DNA of 64,000 nt from NCBI GenBank assembly GCA_016937575.1, contig JAFHKN010000002.1, forward strand, positions 1,364,001 through 1,428,000. Direction: 5' to 3'. Below the pieces are notes generated by a model, which did not search any database, was not told where the DNA came from, and saw only the letters and a program-made list of their open reading frames with translations. This DNA comes from Roseomonas aeriglobus. Its GTDB lineage: Bacteria > Pseudomonadota > Alphaproteobacteria > Sphingomonadales > Sphingomonadaceae. Both the position numbers and the translations under genes were made by a program. Below are positions 44,915 through 55,435 of the stretch, piece after piece. Position 1 is the first letter of the stretch, and every line of letters begins with the position of its first letter.

Positions 44915-46185
44915 GCGCGAACCTCGCGGCCGAGCCGCCGTGCGAGTGTGACGAACAAGGCGATGGCGATCAGGTAGAAAGGCGTCAGCGTGTAGAGTGC
45001 GGACTGGAGGTAGAGCGCGCTGCCGTGCGCCTTGAACCAGTCGCTGGCGAAGCCGACCCAGGTCGGCCCCAGGCCAAGGCCGATGAAGTTCATGACGAGC
45101 AGCAGTAGCGCGCCCGACAGCACCCGCTGGTCGGGCCGCACCTCCTCCTGCACCAACGCGACCGAGGCGGAGAGGTAGAAATAGTTGAACACCATCACAA
45201 CCGTCAGCAGCGCCAGCGCGAGCGGCCAGCCGGGTGCCCAGACGAAGGCGATGTAGAAGGGCATGGCGATGGCGAGGCTGGTGGCGGGCGCGATGGCGTA
45301 GCCGGCGCGCGACGTGCGCGTCATCCAGTCGATGATTCGTCCCGACAAGATCATGCCGCCGGCCATGCCAACGACCAGCACCAGCGCGTACCAGACGGCG
45401 ACTTCTCTCAGGACCATGCCCTTGTCGCGCATCAGAAACAGAACCGCGAAATTGCCCAGGCCATAGGTGACAAACTGCGTCGCGCCACTGCCGAGCGCCG
45501 CGAGCATCAGCGTCGGATTGGAAAAGAACATTCTGAGCGTCGGCCAGAACTTTGCCCTGTCTGTCGCAGCGCCACGGACGACGTCGAACGTGCCGCGGGC
45601 CGGCTCGCGAATGAACAGCCAGACGCACAGGGCGGTGACAATCCCGATCGCCCCCACGACGATGAACGGCATGCGCCAGCCAAACCGCTCTGCGATCGCC
45701 GCGCCGAAGGCGACCCCCGCGGCGGCGCCGATCGCCGGTCCCATGTTGAAGATGCCGAACGCGGCACCGCGGCGCCCCGGCGGATAGGTGTCGGTGATGA
45801 TCGCATAGGACGGTGGCACGCCGCCCGCCTCGCCGACGCCGACCAGCATTCGCGCGACCACCAGTTGGGCGTAGCTGCTGGCGATGCCGCAGGCGACCGT
45901 CGCTCCGCTCCAGATCGCGCACGCCAGCGACAGCACGCCGACACGGTTGGTCTTGTCCGCCAGATAGCCGACCGGGATCGCAATGAAGCAATAGAACATC
46001 GCGAAGTAGAGCCCGCCGATCAGCCCCAGCTGCCCGTCGGTTATCAACAGCGCGTCCTGGATCGGCTTGGCGAGAATGCCGATCAACTGCCGATCCAGAA
46101 AATTGAGGACATAGACGAAAGTGAGCACCGCCAGCACGACGCCGGGGCGTCGGGCCGGGGCGGACGTGGTGGCGATGCTTGTCAT
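44911..46185 (-). CDS. MFS transporter
   Basis: The product has 424 residues with 12 predicted membrane helices. The A-loop signature is GYLADKTNRVGVLSLACAIWSG; FVYVLNFLDRQLIGILAKPIQDALLITDGQLGLIGGLYFAMFY is the characteristic first segment of the hexuronate/spinosterin-like MFS group; VGVGEAGGVPPSYAIITDTYPPGRRGAAFGIFNMGPAIG is the helix 4-5 block. Inner-membrane uptake or export of an organic acid or lipid-like compound is likely. It starts 4 bases after the receptor gene and overlaps the esterase. Confidence 0.92.
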   Translation of the reverse strand: MTSIATTSAPARRPGVVLAVLTFVYVLNFLDRQLIGILAKPIQDALLITDGQLGLIGGLYFAMFYCFIAIPVGYLADKTNRVGVLSLACAIWSGATVACGIASSYAQLVVARMLVGVGEAGGVPPSYAIITDTYPPGRRGAAFGIFNMGPAIGAAAGVAFGAAIAERFGWRMPFIVVGAIGIVTALCVWLFIREPARGTFDVVRGAATDRAKFWPTLRMFFSNPTLMLAALGSGATQFVTYGLGNFAVLFLMRDKGMVLREVAVWYALVLVVGMAGGMILSGRIIDWMTRTSRAGYAIAPATSLAIAMPFYIAFVWAPGWPLALALLTVVMVFNYFYLSASVALVQEEVRPDQRVLSGALLLLVMNFIGLGLGPTWVGFASDWFKAHGSALYLQSALYTLTPFYLIAIALFVTLARRLGREVRA

Positions 46186-47367
46186 CGGATCAGATCCCGT
46201 AGCCGAGGCGGATGCCCACGGTGCGCGGACGCAGCGTGCCGAAGCGGCTGATCAAGAACGCCTCCGGGTGGATGTAGGTGATCGAGTGATCATCGAAGAC
46301 ATTTTCGACATAGGCCTGTGCGGAGATCGGCCCGCGCGTGATCCCGAAGCTGATGTTGGTGTTCACATATTCGTCGGTCTTGCCGAACGTCACGAGACGC
46401 AGGTTCGGGTTGCCCGGCGTGTTCGGGAACGAACTGTTGTATGAACCGACATATTGCGCGTTGACCGCTAGCGTGCCCTTGGTCGTGTCACCCAAGTCGA
46501 AGCCGATCGAAGTGAACAGCGCGCCCTGGAGACGCGGCGCGGACAGCCGGTGACCGAGCACCGCGCCCGATATCGCCGCTTCCGCCGCGGTCAGTTTGGT
46601 GATCTTGGAATCGTTGTATGCGGCGTTCAGACCGATGAAGACGTCCTTCGCAGGGATGACGCCGAACTCGACTTCGAAGCCCTTGCTGCGCGCGCCGCCG
46701 ATGTTGGTGGCAAACTGCACCGAATCGGACACGCGATTGGCCTGTGCCTGGATGTTGTTCCAGTCGATCAGATAGGCTGCGGCGTTGATCGTGACGAGGC
46801 CGTTCACGAACCGCCCCTTCGCGCCGATTTCATAGCTCTTCAGATCGTCCGATGATGCGCCGTTCGGGATGACGATATCGTTGGCCCCCGGCACCGTGCT
46901 GGCGCGGCCGGCGGCGGCGTTGACGATCGGTGCGCGGAAGCCGGTGGCGAAGGTCGCATAGGTAGTGACCGCCTCGGTAGGCTTGAAAGACGCGCTAGCC
47001 TTCCAAGACGGCTTGGTGCCGGTCGCTTTCACGCCCGTCACCGGCTGGTACGGCGTGAAGTTCACGAAATTGCCGGGCAGGCCGAATAGTGCGAGCGTAT
47101 AGTAGTTGAAGCCGCGGGCATCCGTCGCGACATAGCCGCCGGCTTCGGTAAACGCCTGCGCCGACGTGCCGCCGTAGCGCATCCCGCCGGTCAGCCAGAA
47201 CTTCGGCGAGAAGCGATAGGTCAGTTCACCGAACCCGGCGAGTTCCTCGCTGATCGAATAGGTGTAGAGCTTCTGGAAATACTGATCGGGCAAGCCGGTA
47301 AGGCTGCGCGCGGCCAGAAACTGCGGGTTCGAACGGTACAGGAAATCGACGTCGCGGCGGCGATTTA

Positions 47368-48203
47368 GGGTCAGGACCCATTGATGTGGGAGGCGCGATC
47401 TGATTCAGGCTCCGTGAGGAGAGAGTGGATGAGCGACCTGTACTGGCTGACGGATGAGCAGATGGCGCGTCTGCAACCGTTCTTTCCCAAGAGCCATGGC
47501 AAGCCTCGGGTCGATGATCGGCGGGTGCTCAGCGGCATCATTTTCGTCAATCGCAACGGGCTACGCTGGTGTGATGCACCGAAGGACTATGGGCCGCACA
47601 AGACGCTCTACAATCGCTGGAAGCGGTGGAGCGAGAGGGGTATTTTCCTGCGAATGATGGAAGGTCTCGCGGCAGCGGAGGCCGTGCCGAAGACCGTCAT
47701 GATCGACGCGACCTACCTGAAGGCACACCGCACGGCATCGAGTCTGCGGGTAAAAAAGGGGATCTCGGCCGTCTGATCGGCCGCACGAAAGGCGGCATGA
47801 ACACCAAACTGCACGCCGTCAGCGATGCGGACGGGCGGCCCTTGAGCTTCTTCATGACCGCCGGGCAGGTCAGCGACTACACCGGCGCGGCAGCCTTGCT
47901 CGACGATCTGCCGAAAGCACAGTGGCTGCTTGGCGACCGTGGTTATGATGCCGATTGGTTCAGAGACGCCCTGGAAGCCAAAGGCATCCAGCCCTGCATC
48001 CCGGGCCGCAGATCGCGCAACGAGCCGGTCAGATACGACAAGCGCCGCTACCGGCGCCGCAGCCGCATCGAGATCATGTTCGGCCGTCTGAAGGATTGGC
48101 GCCGCGTCGCAACTCGCTACGACCGCTGCCCAACCGTCTTCTTCTCTGCCGTCGCCCTCGCGGCCACCGTCATCTTCTGGCTATGACCAATGAGTCCTGA
48201 CCC
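47368..48203 (+). mobile_element. IS5-family insertion sequence, IS427-type, 836 bp
   Basis: The ends are imperfect inverted repeats: GGGTCAGGACCCATTG at the left (47368-47383) and the complement of CAATGAGTCCTGACCC at the right, one mismatch. Both ends abut TA (47366-47367 and 48204-48205), a 2-bp target duplication. It carries one transposase in two overlapping frames and lies inside the TonB-receptor gene in the opposite orientation to it. Sharp ends and intact motifs suggest a recent insertion. Confidence 0.93.
47429..48186 (+). CDS. IS5-family transposase, made by frameshifting
   Basis: The first frame (47429-47776) gives MSDLYWLTDEQMARLQPFFP through TVMIDATYLKAHRTASSLRVKKG, with the first catalytic Asp. 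The second frame takes over after the slippery A6-G run at 47752-47758 by a -1 shift and gives DLGRLIGRTKGGMNTKLHAV, LLGDRGYDADWFRDAL (second Asp) and RRSRIEIMFGRLKDWRRVATRYDR (Glu), a complete DDE set of about 250 residues. Two-frame organisation is normal for IS427-type elements, so the element is probably active. Confidence 0.9.
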
Positions 48204-49376
48204 TAGATAGAAGCCGCCGACCACGAATTCGAAATTGCCACCCAGCGACGAGGCGAGCCGAGCTTCCTGCACGAACACCTTATCGAAACCGTTGGCGTCG
48301 AGGCCAAAAGCGATCGGTGCGCCGGGGAAGGCGGCTTGCCGCGGAAATGTACCTGCCAGATCTACCCAGAAACGCTGATCGAACTTCGAGTAGGTCGACG
48401 ACGACGTCAGCTTGGCGAAATCGAAGTCATAGTCGATCGTCGCGTTCAGCACGGTCTGCTTGCCGGTAAACCGGTCGGGCTGATCCGAAATCCGCTTCTC
48501 CCGGCCCAGTGACGGGCTGGTCAGCGACGAGTCCTTCGGGTCGCTGTTTTCGTAGGAGGCGAGCAGGCGGATCGACAGCCGCTCAGTCGGCTTGAACAGC
48601 GCTATGATGCGCCCACCATAATCGATCAGCGTGTTTGAATTCTTCACGCCGGTCCCGACATTGTCGAGATAGCCTTCCTCGTTGCGATAGAAGCCGACCG
48701 CACGGATCGCGAGCTTGTCGCTGACGATCGGCACGTTGATCATCGAGTTGTACCGCTGGCGGAAGCTGTCCTTCCCCGTCAGCCCCAGGTCGACAAGCGC
48801 CGAGCGGTCGAAGTCGTTCAGGTCCGGGCTCTTGGTCAGGATGCGCATCGCGCCCGACAGCGAGCCCGATCCGAACAACGTGCCCTGCGGCCCGCGCAGG
48901 AATTCCACACGCTCGACATCGAACAGGTTGGGGTCGACAACGGTGGTGTTGCCGATGGTCGAGACCGGCAGTTCGTCGATATAGACCGCGACCGAGCTCT
49001 GCAGATTGGCGTTATAGCCGTTCGTCGCGATGCCGCGGGCGGTGAAGTTGTTGAAATTCTGCGTCGGGCGGTTGAGCACCACGCCCGGCGTTTCGCGGGC
49101 GATGCCTTCAAATCCGACGATGCCCTTTTGCGTCAGCTCTTCCTGGTTGAACGCGGTGATGCTGATCGGCACGTCCTGGATGCGCTCGGCGCGGCGGGTG
49201 GCGGTGACGATGACGTCGCCCGAGCCCGGCGTTTCGTCCGTCGACTCCTGTCCGACCAGCGGCAGCGTGCCAGAAGTGGTCGGCGTGGCGGGGGCCACGA
49301 CGGTCTGCGCCGCCGCGCCGCTCGCGCCCAGAATGATCGCAACGACGCACGTCGATGCCAGGTGCAGTGCCCGCAT

Positions 49377-50124
49377 GCTTCCTCTCCCACTCGTGGCCGA
49401 TGATTAGACTCGGCCTATTGAGCGTGAAGATGACCAACCGCCATCAACCTGTCAACATTCACTATCTCGTGCGTGAATATTCCAGAAGGAAGTATTTGTT
49501 GCCTTACGGTCTGCCTTGCTGCCCGAGTAGGTTCCGAGCACCGGGGGCCACTGCCATCTCTCGCGCGGCATTCTTCGTATCCTCGATAGCTTCCGGCTCG
49601 CGAACAGACGCTTCGTCGAGTTGATAGCCGCGTCCACGGCGCTGCGAACCAGACCCGCCACGTCGCTCGGTGGCAGGGTCTGGTGTCGGCATTAGGACGA
49701 GCCATTCGGACCCTACGTATAGGTCGATCGATCGACCGGATGCTCCGTCATCGCTGGCGTTCGGGCAGCCGGCGATGCTGCTAAACTCATTCACGATTCC
49801 ACGTGTGCCTCGGCTGCGGGCGTGCTGCACGGCTTTGGCGTACACAGGCTTCCGTTCGTGCGGAGGCAGCACGACAGCATTCGATCAAGGGTCGTGCACC
49901 GACGGTATGCTGCCCGCCAAAGGACTTTCTGATTTTGCCATTGTTTTCCTATCTTCCGATCGTTTTTTGGCAAAACTTGCGGGCGGCAGGCAGGGCTCAG
50001 GTTCAGCACCTCCGCTGCCGACATTAATGAGTGGCAAAAGGTGGGGAGCCAAAAAGAGGCCGCGAACGACCACAAGTGGGTTTATCCCCCTATGAGGCGC
50101 ACGTAATTGCCACCTGAGGGGCGC
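49377..50124. other. About 750 bases without a convincing gene
   Basis: The right half of the TonB-receptor promoter region and the downstream flank of kdpE. Besides the palindrome at 49458-49477 I see no gene. Leftward and rightward frames of 60-140 codons exist but have irregular composition and no family pattern. GC content drops in 49900-50100, and this may be decayed or recently acquired DNA. Confidence 0.45.
49458..49477. promoter_or_regulatory. 20-bp palindromic operator, copy 2
   Basis: TTCACTATCTCGTGCGTGAA lies 82 bases upstream of the TonB-receptor start codon, with TTCAC/GTGAA arms. It shares TTCACTATC and GTGAA with the site at 40981-41000, matching 16 of 20 positions. Confidence 0.6.
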
Positions 50125-50808
50125 TTACTGTGTCCGCAGCCAATAGCCGACACCCGGCTCATTGATCAGCCATGTTGGCTGTGCCGGGTTTGGTTCCAAT
50201 TTCTGACGTAAGGCGCGCACGACAATTCGCAGATAGTCGATGTCGTCCTCGTGCGCTGCGCCCCAGACCGACCGGAGGATTGCGCGGTGGCCGACGACGC
50301 GGTCGGGCTTGCGGGCCAGTTCGGACAGGACGTCATATTCCTTCGGCGTCAGGTGGACGTCGATGCCGCCGCGGGTCACCCGGCGCAGGTTGGTGTCGAT
50401 CGTCACGTCGCCGAAGCGGATTGGGCCCGCTATCGTTGCGGGTTGGCGGTGCCGTAGCACCGTTCGGACGCGGGCGAGGAGTTCGTCGGTGTCGAACGGC
50501 TTGGTGACGTAGTCGTCGGCGCCCAGATCTAGCGCTGCGACCTTTTCGTCGGTGGCTTCGCGAGCGGACACGACAATGATCGCAGCGCCGGTCTTCAAAG
50601 CCTGTATCAGTTCCAGCCCATCACGATCGGGCAGGCCGAGGTCGAGCAGCACGACCTGCGGCTTGCGCGCGGTGGCGACTGACAGGCCTTCGCGCGCGGT
50701 CGCCGCCTCGATCACGTCATGCCCGCCGCGAACTAGCGCGCCGCGCAGCAGGCGGCGGATGTGGAGGTCGTCCTCGACGACCAAGATTGTGCACGCCGCA
50801 GCGGTCAT
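50125..50808 (-). CDS. kdpE: KdpE, response regulator of the Kdp system
   Basis: The product has 227 residues. The receiver reads ILVVEDDLHIRRLLRGAL, with phospho-acceptor Asp in VVLLDLGLPDRDGLE and Lys in LGADDYVTKPFDTDELLARV. The OmpR-type winged helix is at 130-227 (VHLTPKEYDVLSELARKPDRVVGHRAILRSVWG, DYLRIVVRALRQKLE). It is activated by KdpD under low potassium or osmotic stress and drives kdpFABC. It follows kdpC by 9 bases, so it is cotranscribed with its target operon, whereas kdpD is divergent at the other end. Confidence 0.94.
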   Translation of the reverse strand: MTAAACTILVVEDDLHIRRLLRGALVRGGHDVIEAATAREGLSVATARKPQVVLLDLGLPDRDGLELIQALKTGAAIIVVSAREATDEKVAALDLGADDYVTKPFDTDELLARVRTVLRHRQPATIAGPIRFGDVTIDTNLRRVTRGGIDVHLTPKEYDVLSELARKPDRVVGHRAILRSVWGAAHEDDIDYLRIVVRALRQKLEPNPAQPTWLINEPGVGYWLRTQ

Positions 50809-50817
50809 GGATACGCG

Positions 50818-51402
50818 TTACCGCCCGGCCGGTCGGCCGTCGAGCGCGCGGTTGAGCAGCAGGACGTTGACGCGGGGCTCGCCAAGTATACCGAGCAGCG
50901 GATGCTCGGTGGCGCGCTCGACCGCAGCGCGCACGCTCGCCGCGGTGAGCCCGCGGGCGCGGGCGACCCGGTCCACCTGATACAAAGCCGCCTCGGGGCT
51001 GATATGAGGGTCGAGCCCCGAGGCAGAGGCCGTCACGAGGTCGGGCGGAATAATGCGACCTGAGGCGGATGGCGTTTGGCGCGCGATGTCGGCACGCAGG
51101 CGGTCGGCGAGCGCCTGGGATGAAGGGCCGAGATTCGAGCCGGCCGAAGCAAGACCGTCATAGCCCTTTCCGGCCGCCGACGGGCGCGGGCGGAAATAGC
51201 GGTCGGCGGTGACACGCTGGCCGATCAATTCGGAACCGACCACCTCCCCGCCATCGCGGATCAGGCTGCCGTTCGCCTGATGCGGGAAGATGGTCTGGCC
51301 CATAACGGTCATCGCAAGCGGGTAGGCGACACCCAGTAAGCCGGCGAACAGTCCCGTCATGACAAGCGCCGGGCGTAGCGCGGTGGTGATATCCTTGAGC
51401 AT
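50818..51402 (-). CDS. kdpC: KdpC, subunit of the potassium-transporting ATPase
   Basis: The product has 194 residues. One N-terminal membrane helix (LRPALVMTGLFAGLLGVAYPLAM) is followed by a periplasmic domain: QANGSLI, GSELIGQRVTADRYFRPRPSAA, ASAGSNLGPSSQALADRL, IPPDLVTASASGLDPHISPEAALYQVDRVARARG and a C-terminal VNVLLLNRAL. All are KdpC signatures. KdpC supports high-affinity K+ binding in the KdpFABC complex. The ATG at 51402 has an AAGGGA site; it lies 10 bases after kdpB. Confidence 0.95.
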   Translation of the reverse strand: MLKDITTALRPALVMTGLFAGLLGVAYPLAMTVMGQTIFPHQANGSLIRDGGEVVGSELIGQRVTADRYFRPRPSAAGKGYDGLASAGSNLGPSSQALADRLRADIARQTPSASGRIIPPDLVTASASGLDPHISPEAALYQVDRVARARGLTAASVRAAVERATEHPLLGILGEPRVNVLLLNRALDGRPAGR

Positions 51403-51412
51403 GATAATTCCC

Positions 51413-53443
<2,031 letters not shown>

Positions 53444-53455
53444 AGGATCGATTCC

Positions 53456-55159
53456 TTAGGAAAGCTGGCCGCGGATCATCGCGAGATGATCGGCGATGGG
53501 GCCGAGCGCGAGGCTGGGCAGGAAGGTGAGGCCACCCAAGATCAGGATGATCCCGACCAGCAGCCCGACCCACAGGCCCCCAGTCGTCGGGAACGAGCCC
53601 GTCGAGGGCGGCGTGTAGCGCTTGGCGGCGAGCGAGCCGGCGATGGCGAGCATCGGCACGATCACGAAGAACCGCCCGACCCACATCGCGATGCCGAGCA
53701 ACGCATTGTAGTACGGCGTGCCCGAGGTGATGCCGCCGAATGCCGACCCGTTGTTTCCGACCGCGCTAGTGAAGGCGTAGAGCATCTCGGTGAAGCCGTG
53801 CGGCCCCTTGTTCAGCGGCCCCGCCAGGCCGGCAGATGTGACTGCGCTGACTGCGGTCATCCCGAGGATTGTCAGAGGCAGGACGGCGATGGCCAGGACG
53901 GCGAGCTTCACCTCGCGCGCCTCGATCTTCTTGCCGACATATTCGGGCGTGCGGCCGACCATCAGCCCGGCGACGAAGACCGCCAGGATGGCGAACAGCA
54001 AGAAGCCATAGATGCCCGCGCCGACGCCGCCGATCACGACTTCGCCCACTTGCATGTTGAACAGCGGGATCATGCCGCCCAGCGGCGTAAAGCTGTCGTG
54101 CATCGCATTGACCGCGCCGCACGAGGCGGCGGTGGTGACGACCGAGAAGAGCGCGCTGGCGGCGAGGCCGAAGCGGACTTCCTTGCCCTCCATGTTCCCG
54201 CCGGCAAGGCCCAGGGAGTGCAGCAGCGGCGTGCCGTTCGCTTCCTGCCAATAGGTCACCGCCGCGCCGGCGACGAACAGGATCAGCATCGCGCCGAGGA
54301 TCGCCCAGCCCTGGCGGGTGTCGCCCACCGCCTTGCCGAAACACCATGTCAGCCCGACGCCAATCGCAAAGATCGACAGCATCTGGACGAAGTTGGTGAG
54401 CGCACCCGGATTCTCGAACGGGTGCGCCGAATTGGCGTTCAGAAAGCCGCCACCGTTGGTGCCCAGCAGCTTGATCGCTTCCTGGCTGGCGATCGGCCCC
54501 AGGCTGAGGGTCTGCTTGGCGCCTTCGAGCGTCGTCGCCACGACCTGCTGGTCCAGCGTCTGCGGCACGCCGCTGGCGATCAGGAACAGCGTATAGACGA
54601 CGCAGATCGGCAGCAGCAGGTAGAGCGTGACGCGCGTCGCATCCGCCCAGAAATTGCCCAGCGTTTTCGCCTCGCGCCGGGCAAAGCCGCGGAACAGCGC
54701 GAAGGCGAGGGCGATGCCGGTCGCCGCGCTCAGGAAGTTGTGGATCGTCAGCCCCAGCATCTGGCTGAGGTTCGACAGTGTCGCCTCGGGCGAATACCAT
54801 TGCCAGTTGGTGTTGGTCGTAAAGCTGATCGCGATGTTCCACGCGCCGTCGGGCGCGACGCCGGCCGTGTCGGGCGCGTTGAGCGGTAGGACTGCCTGCA
54901 ACCGCAGGACGGCGTAAGTCAGCAGCAGCAACGCGACATTGAACGCCAGCGTGTGCACGGCGTAGCGCCGCCAGCCCATCTCCGCGTCTGGATCGACGCG
55001 CGCGAGCCGGTAGAAACCACGCTCGACAGGGCCGAGCACTGTGTGGAGCGGCGTTCGGCGCCCCTCGTACAGCGCAAAAATCCAGAGCCCTATCGGCTTT
55101 GCCAGCGCGATGAGGCAGGCGACGAACAGCGCGATGAGCGCCCAGCCTTGCACGGTCAT
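53456..55159 (-). CDS. kdpA: KdpA, potassium-binding channel-like subunit
   Basis: This 567-residue membrane protein has ten helices and four pore-like repeats: [53 protein letters not shown] and [13 protein letters not shown]. These hold the selectivity-filter glycines of the SKT superfamily. It binds and passes K+ in the KdpFABC pump. kdpF precedes it, its stop separated from the kdpA start codon by one base. Confidence 0.97.
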   Translation of the reverse strand: MTVQGWALIALFVACLIALAKPIGLWIFALYEGRRTPLHTVLGPVERGFYRLARVDPDAEMGWRRYAVHTLAFNVALLLLTYAVLRLQAVLPLNAPDTAGVAPDGAWNIAISFTTNTNWQWYSPEATLSNLSQMLGLTIHNFLSAATGIALAFALFRGFARREAKTLGNFWADATRVTLYLLLPICVVYTLFLIASGVPQTLDQQVVATTLEGAKQTLSLGPIASQEAIKLLGTNGGGFLNANSAHPFENPGALTNFVQMLSIFAIGVGLTWCFGKAVGDTRQGWAILGAMLILFVAGAAVTYWQEANGTPLLHSLGLAGGNMEGKEVRFGLAASALFSVVTTAASCGAVNAMHDSFTPLGGMIPLFNMQVGEVVIGGVGAGIYGFLLFAILAVFVAGLMVGRTPEYVGKKIEAREVKLAVLAIAVLPLTILGMTAVSAVTSAGLAGPLNKGPHGFTEMLYAFTSAVGNNGSAFGGITSGTPYYNALLGIAMWVGRFFVIVPMLAIAGSLAAKRYTPPSTGSFPTTGGLWVGLLVGIILILGGLTFLPSLALGPIADHLAMIRGQLS

Positions 55160-55160
55160 G

Positions 55161-55250
55161 TCAGAAGCGCTCCGGTCGCAACAGGACGGCGACGAGATAG
55201 GCGAGCAGCAGAACGGCGGTGATCGCCGCTAGCGTCAGGTCGATACCCAT
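55161..55250 (-). CDS. kdpF: KdpF, small stabilising subunit
   Basis: A 29-residue single-helix peptide, [20 protein letters not shown] followed by AVLLRPERF. The hydrophobic helix and the C-terminal LLRPE.F are the KdpF signature. KdpF stabilises the KdpABC complex in the membrane. It directly precedes kdpA. Confidence 0.9.
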   Translation of the reverse strand: MGIDLTLAAITAVLLLAYLVAVLLRPERF

Positions 55251-55254
55251 GGCG

Positions 55255-55338
55255 TCAGGCCGCGTCGCACAGGCGGATGAGGGCCAGCGTCGCGGCGACA
55301 AGCCCGGCCAGGCCGGCGAGCCAGAAAAGATCGGTCAT
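55255..55338 (-). CDS. 27-residue membrane peptide at the head of the kdp operon
   Basis: ATG to TGA encodes MTDLFWLAGLAGLVAATLAL followed by IRLCDAA, one hydrophobic helix with a short polar end. It is 4 bases upstream of kdpF and follows the candidate kdp promoter, so it should be the first translated gene of the operon. I do not know a named family; position and form suggest an accessory subunit or regulator of KdpFABC (inference). Confidence 0.7.
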   Translation of the reverse strand: MTDLFWLAGLAGLVAATLALIRLCDAA

Positions 55339-55416
55339 GTTGCAAATCCCGAATGATGTCGGGGAGGCAGCTAGGATGCGCGGCCATTAAAATGCGTGGG
55401 GGAAAACGCCTGCGCG

Positions 55417-55434
55417 CCATAAGGATCCCATAAG
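55417..55434 (-). promoter_or_regulatory. Tandem KdpE-like box in the kdpF/kdpD intergenic region
   Basis: CCATAAG occurs at 55417-55423 and 55428-55434, 11 bases apart, one helical turn, as preferred by OmpR-family regulators. On the leftward strand a TTTAAT -10 candidate lies at 55386-55391, which puts the box just upstream of its -35 position: activator geometry for kdpFABC. It also abuts the kdpD start at 55436. Confidence 0.6.
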
Positions 55435-55435
55435 A

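Larger units (their letters stand above)
46190..49376 (-). pseudogene. TonB-dependent receptor interrupted by an IS element
   Basis: Without the insertion the gene encodes an outer-membrane receptor of about 780 residues. The N-terminal part (49376 to 48204) has a signal peptide (LASTCVVAIILGASGAAAQ), a TonB-box region, and plug motifs (IVVTATRR-like DVIVTATRRAERIQDVPIS, VERVEFLRGPQGTLFGSGSLSGAM). The C-terminal part (47367 to 46190) is the barrel, ending LRPRTVGIRLGYGI. Joining at the TA duplication gives GGFYL-NRRRDVDFLYR in one frame, so the IS is the only visible lesion. The stop lies 4 bases before the MFS gene. The receptor would bring the operon substrate across the outer membrane; this strain has probably lost that step, and the IS may also reduce downstream expression. 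Confidence 0.93.

Noticed and set aside
47381..47428. Earlier transposase start inside the left IS end
   Set aside because: It would lie within the terminal inverted repeat; the ATG at 47429 is preceded by GAGGAGAGAG and gives the normal IS5-type N-terminus.
49504..49872. 122-codon minus-strand frame upstream of the TonB receptor
   Set aside because: Irregular composition, no ribosome site and no family pattern.
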